From: Lewinellaceae bacterium
Lineage (GTDB): Bacteria > Bacteroidota > Bacteroidia > Chitinophagales > Saprospiraceae
DNA length: 64,000 nucleotides
Direction of reading: 5' to 3'
NCBI GenBank assembly: GCA_016716135.1
Contig: JADJWX010000007.1
Span: forward strand, 186,001 to 250,000
This document shows positions 46,050-54,521 of the stretch, piece after piece; positions within the stretch are counted from its first letter, which is position 1, and the number at the start of each line of letters is the position of its first letter. Made by a program: the position numbers and the translations under genes. The notes beneath the pieces were generated by a model. The model was not told the DNA's origin, did no database searches, and saw only the letters and a program-made list of their open reading frames with translations.

Positions 46050-49000
46050 ATGAAACATTTTTTTACGCCGTCCCTCCAGATTGTACCTGCAATTTTTCGG
46101 ATTCGGGCAATCGCAATGTTAATCCTGACCATGTCCCAAAGCCCGGTTTCGGCACAGCCGGCAACGGCTTCAGGGCAATTGCACTACCAGGCACGGGGCA
46201 CCGGGCGAACCACCGGCCACGTCATTACGCTGGACATTTACAATCCCTCGCCGACCCCCTTGCGCACCACCGTGGGCGATTGTTTTATCCCTTCGACGGC
46301 AGGCTACCAGGGCTACGTAGTACTAAAAACGTATACCGTCGAGGTGCCGGCCCTGGGTGCGGCGCAATTACAACTGGACGGCTACTGCACCAATGTCCGA
46401 CACCCTGCGTTGCCGGATGGCGAACCGGCCACTGCCGTATCAAATTGGGTGCCCTGGGCGGAAGCGGCAGCATTGCCGCAGCCCGGCGCCGACCCGGGAG
46501 CAGGTTTTATCCCGGTTGAAAATTTCCGGACAGACGACCCGCTCAGTTTGACCTATCCGGGTACGCAAACCGTCTTCCCATACCGGATCGACTTCAACCG
46601 CCACCCATACGAAGCGGCGCGGCTGTTGCTGCACGCAGCGGTGGCGGCCGAACTGGCTTTTGACCAGCTCATGCGGGATGGGCTGCTCCAACCTGCCCGC
46701 TGGGGACGGTCGGATGCCGGTATCCGGGAACAATTGGTCCAACAGGCACTTTGGGCTTACACCGGCCAACTGGAGGGCAACGGCTATGGCAAACAGGATT
46801 TTGACGGCCAGCTCACCGAAGAAGCCGAACAGGAGTTAAACCAGGGGCGACAGGATTTTCCTCCGGAAACCAGGCAAGCGCTGGACCGCCAGGTGCAGGA
46901 TGTCTGGGCCGGTATTTCCCTGGTTGGCGCCAGCGCAAAACTCATCGCGGCGGATCAACAGCACCATGATGCCATTTTTCAGGAAACACCGGCCGGACCG
47001 CCGGTTGATCCATTGGACTTGCTGCCCGGCCGGATCAACGCCGCCGATCCGGCACAACCCGGCGCCGACCGGCAACTTCTGCCCGCACTTTTATTTTTTC
47101 AAAAAAATGCGCCGGCTTCCGCTTTTACTTCCCTGCAACAATTGGCTGAATCCAAGTGGGAAAATCACCTGCGCCACGTCCAAAGCGAAATTCGGCCCGG
47201 CGATGCGGATGCTTTGCCCCGCTTGCTTGTTTTGGCAGGAAAACTCAACTTTCCCGCCAGCCGGGTTATTGACGAAAACAAACAAAAAGACCTCCTCCAA
47301 TTGCTTCAGAGCCGCCTGAATGCTGTTTTGGAACAACAACTTGATGCCCTCAACCCTGCCGGACCGGATTATTTGCAGCGCTGGCGCAGGCTGAAATGCC
47401 TGGAGCGGGAAGCCTGGTATGCCCGGCTGGCGCCATCCAATCCCTTGCGGAAATTACCCCGCATCGGCACGTTGCGGCCGGCCGGGGGCCAGTTTGCCCC
47501 GAGCCGGATACCGCTGGCCTCGCCGAAATGGAAACACCAGTTCGATCCGCCGGGAGCCGTAGAGCCACAAAAATTCCCCTGGTGGATACCCGCAGCAGCA
47601 GTGCCGGTTGCAGGCGGCGTGGTGTACGCATTGTTGCGGAACAAGAACAAGGGCAACCCATCGTCGCCTGTTGCACTGGCGGATGCACTTAATTTGCCCT
47701 GCAAAGGTGAAGGCACGGTCAATGTGCTGGCAAACGACAGCGGCACAGGCATCACGGTTACAGCGGTAAGTGCGCCGCCGCAGGTAACGGCCACCATCCT
47801 CGGCGGTGTCGTGCAAATCAGCAGCAACAATACAGGTGTTTACGACGTAAGTTACGGGATCACCGACGTTGCCGGACAAACTGCCATTGGAACCATACGG
47901 GTAACGGTGACCGATCAGGTGCCGCCAACCATCAACTGCCCGGCGGCCGTCACCCTGGAAGGCTGCACCGAGCCGCCGCCACCCACCCTGAGCGGGCAGG
48001 CAACCGCCGCCGACGGTTGCGACCCTGCGCCCGAAATACATTTTGTGGACGAATTGGGCGGAACACCCTGCATGACCATGTTCCACCGGAGCTGGATCAG
48101 CACGGATGCTTCCGGCAATACTGCCTCTTGTTTGCAGGAAATTACCCTGCACGACCAAACCGCGCCGGTGCTCACCTATTGTCCGCCGGCCGTCAGCGTT
48201 AATTTCGGCCAGCAAACAGACCTGAGCCTGACGGGTCAAGCCGCTGCAACGGACAATTGCACCGTGCCGCTTTCGCCGACTTTTACCGATGATAACAGCA
48301 GCCTCAACGATTGCACCGGCGCCATTATCCGCATCTGGACGGCTGCCGATGCCTGCGGAAACACCACTACCTGCACCCAATCCATCGCCGTCAAAGATGG
48401 CACCAGCCCGGTGTTTACGCTGTGCCCACCCGCCGTGGCTGTGGATTGCGGTAGCCAAAATGACCTGAGCCTTACCGGACAGGCAACGGCTACCGATGAT
48501 TGCACCGGCACCGTAACGCCGGCTTTTTCGGACGACCTTGGCGGGTTCAACGGCTGCACCGGCGTGATCGTGCGCAACTGGACGGTTACCGATGCCGTTG
48601 GAAATATGGCATCCTGTGTTCAAAACATCCAGGTGGCCGATACGGCGGCGCCGGTGTTTGACAACTGCCCGGCGGACATCACCGTGGCGCTCGGCCAGCA
48701 AAACGATCTGACCATCACCGGGCAGGCAGCGGCAACCGACGCGTGCACACCGGCAGTTACCGTTTCATTTGAAGACGACCTGAGTGGCCTTACCGATTGC
48801 GGAGGTACCATCAGCCGCTTATGGCTGGCCACCGACGGCTGCTCCAATAGCGCGGAATGCAAGCAAAGCATTGTGGTTACAGACCCGGTGCCACCGGAAT
48901 TTACGTACTGCCCGCCGGCCATCTCCGTAGAATGCGGACAGCAGGATGACCTGACGCTTACGGGGCAAGCCGAGGCAACTGACAATTGCGTTGGTGCGGT

Positions 49001-50666
49001 CGCCCCCAACTTTACCGATGACCCCGCCACATTCACCGGCTGCTTCGGGGATATTCTCCGGCAGTGGATCGCCACCGATCCGGGCGGGAATTCGGCGGTT
49101 TGTGAACAGGTCATTTCAGTTCAGGATAAAACCCCGCCCGTTTTCAGCAATTGTCCGGAAACAGTGACCGTCGCCTGCGGCATGCAGAACGACCTGGCAA
49201 TAACCGGCCAGGCCCAGGCTTCCGATGCCTGTAACGGCGCCGGTATGCCAACCTACAGCGATGACCTGGGTGGCTTCTCGGGTTGTGAAGGCGTAATTCT
49301 GCGCATTTGGACGAGCGCAGACAGTTGTGGAAATGCCGCAACATGCGAGCAGAAAATTTCAGTTTTTGACGATGTGCCGCCGGTTTTCACCCTGTGTCCT
49401 CCGACCGTATTCGTGAATTGCGGCCAGGAAAACAACCTGAATTTTACCGGGATGGCTACAGCCGAAGATGCTTGTTCGGGCACTGTTCAGGTCAGTTTTT
49501 CCGACGATCTGAGCCAATTTTCGAATTGCGAAGGTTCGATCACGCGCAGCTGGACCGGCAACGACCTTTGCGGCAATGCCGTCACTTGTGCGCAACTGAT
49601 CTTTGTGTCTGCGGCGCCATGCGGGTTAACCGTAAATTTCCAAACCGGACCGGCCACCTGCGGCAATTGCACCGGTACCGCTATGGCAACGGTGCAGCCC
49701 CCCGGAACGTACACCTTCAACTGGTCTGACGGGCAATCGGGACCCAATGCCGTGGGCCTGTGCCCGGGTACGTATGCCGTATCGATCCACGACCCGGTGA
49801 ATAGTTGTACGGAAATCTTCAACATCGACATTCCCGATGTGCCTGTGCTGAGTTTGCTGGTATTGAATGTGACGCCGCCCAGCTCGCCGAGTGCGAACGA
49901 CGGCAGTGTCGTGTTGCAGGTTCAACCGCCCACGGCGGCGTTGCCGCTACAGGTTTTTGTAGATGACCAGTTCATCGGTTTGGCAAACAGCACGTTCCAG
50001 ATCACCAATTTTTCCGCAGGGACCTACACGATTTTTGTCGTGGATGCCAATGGTTGCCCCTCCGAGCCCATTACGGTGGAGCTGTCGCCAGGACCGGAAC
50101 CGGAATTCTTCCGTGCTAACGCGGAATTAAACATTCAGGGAATTTCCGCTGCACCGCCGGGTTTTATGGTGTCAAGGATAGCGGAAAACGTCCTGTTGCC
50201 GGAACACCCGAACCCGGCGGGCATGCTTTGGGGGCCGCCGGTTGGGCTCACTGTTTGGTTTGACCTGGGTAAAAATTGGCAGTTGCGCTTGTCCGACAAT
50301 CGCCGGCAAGGGCTGCTTGCCTTTCCGGGTTTGCAGGGAAACGGTCTTCCGATACGGTTGGATTTCACCTCCAGGGAAGTGGCCTTTCGGCAACATAATA
50401 CGCTGAAAAACAGGGTGATCGGGCTTAGGGAAACCGGCATAGCGCATTTGCGGTTGCAGGCAGTACCGGATTTAACGTCCGGTTTGAATTTACCGGCAAA
50501 AATCGAACAAGCCTGGCAATTTTTCGTTGGTGGAGGACTACAACACCCGGTTTTGCAACATTTCCAATTGGAATGGGCCGGCCGGTTGTACATCAACCCA
50601 AGCCAAACCGGCTGGCAGTTTCAACCGGCCCTTCAATTGCAGATCAGGCCGGGGGTGAATAAATAA
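46050..50666 (+). CDS. 1538-aa protein with internal membrane helix, seven HYR-like repeats and an SprB-type repeat
   Basis: The N-terminal signal lies within the first 35 residues (RIRAIAMLILTMSQSPVSAQ). Residues 40-135 form a beta domain (GHVITLDIYNPSPTPLRTTV; GDCFIPSTAGYQGYVVL). A helical region (about 180-460) follows, then an internal membrane helix (about 512-532; WIPAAAVPVAGGVVYALL) and a cadherin-like VNVLANDSGTG module. Seven repeats of about 78 aa (626-1190) share CPPAVxVxCGQQNDLxLTG and ATDxxGNxAxC. An SprB-type repeat (1190-1265) and a beta-rich C-terminus (1340-1538; WFDLGKNWQLRLSDN) end it. No T9SS sorting domain is present, unusual among the giant proteins here. Location and function are uncertain; envelope attachment is inferred. 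Confidence 0.82.
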   Translation: MKHFFTPSLQIVPAIFRIRAIAMLILTMSQSPVSAQPATASGQLHYQARGTGRTTGHVITLDIYNPSPTPLRTTVGDCFIPSTAGYQGYVVLKTYTVEVPALGAAQLQLDGYCTNVRHPALPDGEPATAVSNWVPWAEAAALPQPGADPGAGFIPVENFRTDDPLSLTYPGTQTVFPYRIDFNRHPYEAARLLLHAAVAAELAFDQLMRDGLLQPARWGRSDAGIREQLVQQALWAYTGQLEGNGYGKQDFDGQLTEEAEQELNQGRQDFPPETRQALDRQVQDVWAGISLVGASAKLIAADQQHHDAIFQETPAGPPVDPLDLLPGRINAADPAQPGADRQLLPALLFFQKNAPASAFTSLQQLAESKWENHLRHVQSEIRPGDADALPRLLVLAGKLNFPASRVIDENKQKDLLQLLQSRLNAVLEQQLDALNPAGPDYLQRWRRLKCLEREAWYARLAPSNPLRKLPRIGTLRPAGGQFAPSRIPLASPKWKHQFDPPGAVEPQKFPWWIPAAAVPVAGGVVYALLRNKNKGNPSSPVALADALNLPCKGEGTVNVLANDSGTGITVTAVSAPPQVTATILGGVVQISSNNTGVYDVSYGITDVAGQTAIGTIRVTVTDQVPPTINCPAAVTLEGCTEPPPPTLSGQATAADGCDPAPEIHFVDELGGTPCMTMFHRSWISTDASGNTASCLQEITLHDQTAPVLTYCPPAVSVNFGQQTDLSLTGQAAATDNCTVPLSPTFTDDNSSLNDCTGAIIRIWTAADACGNTTTCTQSIAVKDGTSPVFTLCPPAVAVDCGSQNDLSLTGQATATDDCTGTVTPAFSDDLGGFNGCTGVIVRNWTVTDAVGNMASCVQNIQVADTAAPVFDNCPADITVALGQQNDLTITGQAAATDACTPAVTVSFEDDLSGLTDCGGTISRLWLATDGCSNSAECKQSIVVTDPVPPEFTYCPPAISVECGQQDDLTLTGQAEATDNCVGAVAPNFTDDPATFTGCFGDILRQWIATDPGGNSAVCEQVISVQDKTPPVFSNCPETVTVACGMQNDLAITGQAQASDACNGAGMPTYSDDLGGFSGCEGVILRIWTSADSCGNAATCEQKISVFDDVPPVFTLCPPTVFVNCGQENNLNFTGMATAEDACSGTVQVSFSDDLSQFSNCEGSITRSWTGNDLCGNAVTCAQLIFVSAAPCGLTVNFQTGPATCGNCTGTAMATVQPPGTYTFNWSDGQSGPNAVGLCPGTYAVSIHDPVNSCTEIFNIDIPDVPVLSLLVLNVTPPSSPSANDGSVVLQVQPPTAALPLQVFVDDQFIGLANSTFQITNFSAGTYTIFVVDANGCPSEPITVELSPGPEPEFFRANAELNIQGISAAPPGFMVSRIAENVLLPEHPNPAGMLWGPPVGLTVWFDLGKNWQLRLSDNRRQGLLAFPGLQGNGLPIRLDFTSREVAFRQHNTLKNRVIGLRETGIAHLRLQAVPDLTSGLNLPAKIEQAWQFFVGGGLQHPVLQHFQLEWAGRLYINPSQTGWQFQPALQLQIRPGVNK

Positions 50667-50713
50667 TCTGCGGCTAAACCCTTTGCCAACCTGCTTGTTG
50701 TTTGGACAAATTC

Positions 50714-50721
50714 TACCTTTG
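50714..50721 (+). promoter_or_regulatory. -7 promoter element upstream of the GNAT gene
   Basis: TACCTTTG matches TAnnTTTG exactly, 16 nt before the ATG at 50738. A TTG in GCTTGTTG lies 16 nt upstream of it, somewhat short of the usual spacing. Confidence 0.5.
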
Positions 50722-50737
50722 CGCGATTCTTGCGTTT

Positions 50738-51160
50738 ATGGATATCAAACTTGCTCAAACAGACGCCGAAATTTTGGAATGCCGCGAGGTGATGCGCACC
50801 CTGCGCCCGCATGTGCCTTCCGACCAGTTTTTAAACCTGGTTAAGGAAGCCATGCAATCCGGGTACCAGCTGGCATACATTGCGGAAGCTGGCAAAGCCG
50901 TTGCCGCGATTGGTTTTCGGGAACTACAGTTTCTCTTTAACGGCAAGCACTTTTACATTGATGACCTGAGCACCCTGCCGGATTACCGCGGGCGAGGGTT
51001 GGGCGGACGGCTGCTTGATTTTGTGGCCGGATTGGCCCGGGAACGCGGTTTTGAGGTCATTACGCTCGATTCCGGCTTTCTCCGCCACGACGCGCACCGG
51101 CTCTACCTGAACAAGGGCTTTCAGATTGCATCCCTGCATTTTTCAAAAAAAATTACCTGA
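50738..51160 (+). CDS. GNAT family N-acetyltransferase
   Basis: The product is 140 aa from ATG 50738 (MDIKLAQTDAEILECREVMR). The TTG at 50702 is not used, because the -7 element lies between. The acetyl-CoA site is clear: LSTLPDYRGRGLGGRLLDFV (motif A, R/Q-x-x-G-x-G/A) followed by ITLDSGFLRHDAHRLYLNKGF (motif B). The substrate is unknown. It is the first gene of a rightward group with ferredoxin and an SDR, spaced by 60 and 20 nt. Confidence 0.9.
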   Translation: MDIKLAQTDAEILECREVMRTLRPHVPSDQFLNLVKEAMQSGYQLAYIAEAGKAVAAIGFRELQFLFNGKHFYIDDLSTLPDYRGRGLGGRLLDFVAGLARERGFEVITLDSGFLRHDAHRLYLNKGFQIASLHFSKKIT

Positions 51161-51220
51161 CTCCAACATTCGCCACGGCTCAAACCGGCAAACCGGGAGC
51201 TCCGGGAGGACACAAAAATT

Positions 51221-51562
51221 ATGGCAACCATAAAATTTCAATTCGAGGATAAATCCATACCCGAAAAAACCGTCACCGGCGATTTCCTGGACCAGTCGAT
51301 TCTGGAAATCACCGAAGACTACGACATTCACCTCAACCACAACTGCGGCGGTGTTTGTGCCTGTTCAACCTGCCACGTGTACATCGAAAGCGGCGAGGAT
51401 TTTTTGGAAGAAATCTCCGACAAGGAAGAAGATTTTATCGACCGCGCCATCAGCCCCCGGCTGGAAAGCCGCCTGGGTTGCCAGTGTGTAATCCTCGACG
51501 AGGCCGCCGAAATTACCGTCACCATTCCCGACCAACGGCAGATTATCGGTCACGAACATTGA
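51221..51562 (+). CDS. [2Fe-2S] ferredoxin, adrenodoxin/ISC type
   Basis: The product is 113 aa. The cluster ligands follow C-x5-C-x2-C...C: Cys42, Cys48, Cys51 and Cys87 (NHNCGGVCACSTCHVYI; RLGCQCVI), with an additional Cys46. The acidic helix region EEISDKEEDFIDRA is typical of vertebrate- and ISC-type ferredoxins that donate electrons to Fe-S assembly or P450-like enzymes. A short, degenerate copy of its N-terminal coding region seems to lie at 54453-54520. It is followed 20 nt later by the SDR gene. Confidence 0.93.
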   Translation: MATIKFQFEDKSIPEKTVTGDFLDQSILEITEDYDIHLNHNCGGVCACSTCHVYIESGEDFLEEISDKEEDFIDRAISPRLESRLGCQCVILDEAAEITVTIPDQRQIIGHEH

Positions 51563-51582
51563 AAACCAAAAACCTTTCATAA

Positions 51583-52230
51583 ATGAAAATGCTGATCATA
51601 GGCATGGGGCCGGGCATAGGTTATTCGCTGGCCAAACGCTTTGGCGATGAAGGCGCTGAAATCCTGATGGTGGCCCGGAATGCCAAAAAACTTGCCGGTT
51701 TTAAAAAAGCCCTTGGAGCAGCCGGTATCGCCTCAAAAAGTTATGTCGCCGACATCGGCAATGTGCAAGCCTACACCGCTGTGCTTCAGCAAATTGCACA
51801 AGAGCACCCCGACATCGACATCCTGCATTACAACGCCAGCGTGTACAATCCTACCCTGCCGTCGCAACTGGCCTATTCCACGTTTTTAAACGAAATAAAC
51901 ATCAATACCGGCGGCGCATTATTGGCCGTGCAGGCCTTTTTGCCCGCCATGAAATTGCGCGGAAACGGCGCCATCTTTTTTACCGGCGGCGGTTCGGCCC
52001 ACAACGCGCCACCGGAACTCGTTTCCCTGAGCATTGGCAAGGCCGGCATCCGCAACCTGGCGCTTTGCCTGGCACAGGAGTGCGCACCCGCCGGCATCCA
52101 GGTGGCTACCGTCACCGTAAACGGCATGGTAGCTCCCGGCACCAAACACGATCCGGATATAATTGCCGGTATGTTTTGGGAATTGTACCAATTGCCGAAA
52201 ACGCAGTGGGTTTGGGAAAAAACTATTTAA
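51583..52230 (+). CDS. SDR-family NAD(P)-binding protein lacking the catalytic tyrosine
   Basis: The product is 215 aa. The Rossmann motif GMGPGIGYSLAKRFG replaces TGxxxGIG, and HYNASVYN resembles the NNAG strand. The catalytic region reads IFFTGGGSAHNAPPELVSLS then IGKAGIRN. Lys is present but the Tyr of YxxxK is Leu/Ser here, so it may bind the nucleotide without classical dehydrogenase activity, or use another proton donor. The last 8 nt overlap the end of a convergent truncated hydrolase fragment, suggesting the rearrangement junction sits at its 3' end. The SDR itself may have a normal or altered C-terminus. Confidence 0.85.
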   Translation: MKMLIIGMGPGIGYSLAKRFGDEGAEILMVARNAKKLAGFKKALGAAGIASKSYVADIGNVQAYTAVLQQIAQEHPDIDILHYNASVYNPTLPSQLAYSTFLNEININTGGALLAVQAFLPAMKLRGNGAIFFTGGGSAHNAPPELVSLSIGKAGIRNLALCLAQECAPAGIQVATVTVNGMVAPGTKHDPDIIAGMFWELYQLPKTQWVWEKTI

Positions 52231-52513
52231 GATTTGCTACGCGGCGCATCCACTCCAGCGTAAAGGCAAACACCGCCGCCTGTTCCGGTTCATTATGAAT
52301 TTCATGGTAGAGCCCCGGCCATTCCCGGTGGGTCACGGGGCCTTGCAGGCGTCCGGCCATGTCGCGCGTTGCCTGCGCGGAGGTCAGTTTGTCGTCGCCA
52401 CCGTGTTGCAGCAGGAGCGGGAGCGGTGTTTCTCCGGCATATTGATCCAGCCGGATGGAAGCGTCAAGCAGTTGTATTCCGGCAGCCAGGCTGAGTTGGT
52501 TGTGCACCAGCGT
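52223..52513 (-). pseudogene. Truncated duplicate of the monoacylglycerol lipase-like hydrolase (C-terminal third)
   Basis: The encoded HNQLSLAAGIQLLDASIRLD and onward matches the end of the intact hydrolase at 54522-55340. By hand alignment I count about 17 differences over about 268 nt (52246-52513). It retains the catalytic Asp/His region (QHGGDDKLTS; GLYHEIHNEP) but lacks the nucleophile domain. Homology stops abruptly at 52513, where ubiA-like sequence begins, and just before the stop (it ends RRVANLK instead of KRV). A GTG at 52507 could start a 94-aa product, but this is very unlikely to be functional. Confidence 0.8.
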
Positions 52514-52632
52514 GATGACGATGTCGGCAAAAAAAACAGCAGGACAAAGGGCATGGGGAACAGCGTGTGGCTGAATTTGACTAAGGAGAGGTAGTTTTTA
52601 ATTGAGGGTAAAAAAGCAGCAAGTTTTTGCAA
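52514..52632 (-). pseudogene. 5' fragment of a UbiA-family prenyltransferase gene fused to the hydrolase fragment
   Basis: From ATG 52632, MQKLAAFLPSIKNYLSLVKF followed by SHTLFPMPFVLLFFL matches the N-terminus of UbiA-type polyprenyltransferases (KFSHTxFAMPFAL). After about 40 codons the reading runs into the hydrolase fragment in a wrong frame. The 3' end of a presumably complete ubiA homologue is at the right edge of the window. The piece is therefore a remnant of a duplication or deletion. Confidence 0.65.
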
Positions 52633-52751
52633 TTGCGGTGGTTCGGGGTATTGGTTTCCTTTTTGGGGTTAGTTTTATAGCTGGCCAAACATGCACTTGG
52701 CAATTCCAAGTGGCCAGCAAACAAATGAATGACAAACCGAATTTATCATCT

Positions 52752-52817
52752 GGCGCACAGGTTTTTCCCGGCAGAAAATGGTTTTCTGTTGGGAATAATT
52801 AAATTATCCTGTGCGCC
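52752..52817. repeat. Nested hairpin in front of the frameshifted T9SS gene
   Basis: GGCGCACAGG (52752-52761) pairs with CCTGTGCGCC (52808-52817). Inside, CCCGGCAGAAAA (52767-52778) pairs with TTTTCTGTTGGG (52782-52793). A smaller dyad (CACTTGG/CCAAGTG) lies at 52694-52712. The element ends 16 nt before the next gene and follows the rearranged pseudogene zone. Confidence 0.65.
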
Positions 52818-52832
52818 TTTTCCGTACATATT

Positions 52833-54344
52833 ATGCATAATATAATACTCTGCTTGTTAATGTGCTTTTCTATTAATTCATTGGCACAAAAAGAAGATTA
52901 TAACTGGATAACAGGAGCCGGTCAATATGATTTACCCCAGAGCATTTATAAAAACAATCATTTTAAATTCTACCATGATTCTCTTGACTTGGCGAATCTT
53001 TACGAAGACATTCCTTTTTTCGGTGCATGCGCTATTGTTTCAGATACATCTGGGCAAATAGCTGCTTACTCAAATGGAATCAATATTTACAATCGAAATC
53101 ATACTATTTTAGTCAATGGCGATGCTTTTCAATCAAGCGATCAATTTCCTTTTGGTTATCCATTTAATCAATCTGTGTTACTACTACCAATGCCCGACAC
53201 CCACTCAATATATCTCATGATAGACGGCAATCAAATTGATATTGGTATTGATGTAATCACTCAATACCTACGCTATTCGATTATTGATATGAGCTTGGAC
53301 AATGGCTACGGAGCTGTAACGGAGAAAAAGGTAATTCTTGAGAATACTTCTGACACCCTAAACATCGGGTTTTTAAACCCCATCCGGCATTCCAATGGAA
53401 AAGACTGGTGGTTGTTGGTTGTCAAGTTTGAGTCAAACCAATATCGCAAGTTCCTTTTATCAAAATGGATTGGAGTATGTTAATGATCAAAAACTTGGTA
53501 CAATAGTTCATAATGGAGTTGGCTATGCCGTATTTTCTCCATCTGGATGCTGGTATGCGAGATATATCGCCTATGGGCAAACATCAAACCCCCAAAGTGC
53601 CTTTTACTTATATAGATTTGATCGCCAAACTGGAGAGTTATCGAATCCAATCTTCAGGATGTTCGATGATATATACGCGTACGGCGGAGTAGCATTTTCG
53701 CCAAACTCACGATATCTATATGTATCTAGAATGACTCAGATGTTCCAATACGACCTGCATGCCGTTGACATCCTGGCCTCGGAAACTGTAGTCGCCGAAT
53801 ACGACGGTTTTCTGGACGAAAACGGCGTACCCACCCGGTTTTACGGCCTCCAACTGGCCCCGGACAACAAGATATACGGCAACATCCCGGGCTTCAATTC
53901 CCGCTACTTCCACGTTATCGACCAGCCGGACCTCCCCGGCACAGCCTGCAATGTGCTCCAGCACGCTTTGCTCTTGCCGGCGCACAACTTCGGCACCCTG
54001 CCCAACCTCCCGCATTACCGGCTCTATGAAGCCACCGTGCCTTGCGACAGCCTGATCAGCGGCACTGTTATTCCCAGTGTTTCAGCAGTATCGGCGGAAA
54101 TACGCGTCTGGCCGGTTCCCGCAGCCGATTTCCTTTATTTTTCGGCCTCCGAAAATTTAGAAAAACCGCTGAACCTGTGCCTGTTTGATGCTTTAGGGCA
54201 ATTAGCCCTTAAAAAACGGGGTTGCAACTCACTCCGGCCAGCGCTGTTCAACTGGACGAGTTGCCGCCGGGCGTTTATATCTACAGCCTGTTGTCGGAAG
54301 ATGGCCGGCTGGTTAAATCCGGAAAGGTCATTCGCACCAGGTAA
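52833..54344 (+). pseudogene. T9SS type A cargo protein with two frameshifts (WD40-like)
   Basis: Three frames join into one product. Frame 1 (52833-about 53465) has the signal peptide MHNIILCLLMCFSINSLAQ and a propeller-like body (SIYLMIDGNQIDIGIDVITQ). Frame 2 (about 53463-54212) continues NGLEYVNDQKLGTIVHNGVG and VAFSPNSRYLYVSRMTQMFQ. Frame 3 (about 54213-54344) gives the sorting domain end LDELPPGVYIYSLLSEDGRL to TAA 54344. The shifts lie at the A4 run 53462-53465 (one extra base) and the A6 run 54211-54216 (one missing base). Base composition changes sharply near 53750, from AT-rich to GC-rich. Either decay or homopolymer sequence error explains the breaks. Confidence 0.75.
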
Positions 54345-54452
54345 AGTCTGACAAAAAGAATGGCGCATATCCGGGCAAAAATGCGGCAAGTTTTTTGCAA
54401 AAGCCGTAAAACCAGAACCCACAATGCCGCGTTTTAATTTCTATTTTCGCTT

Positions 54453-54520
54453 GTGAAATTTCCGTTATCAGATGACCCGGAGGATGAATCCATTCTGGAA
54501 ATCACGGAAGACAATGAGCA
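54453..54520 (+). pseudogene. Possible remnant of the ferredoxin gene's 5' part
   Basis: The frame from 54453 reads KFPLSDDPEDESILEITEDN. SILEITED matches residues 26-33 of the ferredoxin at 51221, with an exact 14-nt match ATTCTGGAAATCAC and GAAGAC after it. It abuts the end of the intact hydrolase gene (54522). This mirrors the order ferredoxin then hydrolase fragment at 51.2-52.5 kb, hinting at a segmental duplication. The match is short, so chance cannot be excluded. Confidence 0.35.
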
Positions 54521-54521
54521 T

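Noticed and set aside
52602..52802. Small plus-strand frame between the ubiA remnant and the T9SS gene
   Set aside because: Crosses hairpins, no promoter or family resemblance; treated as non-coding.
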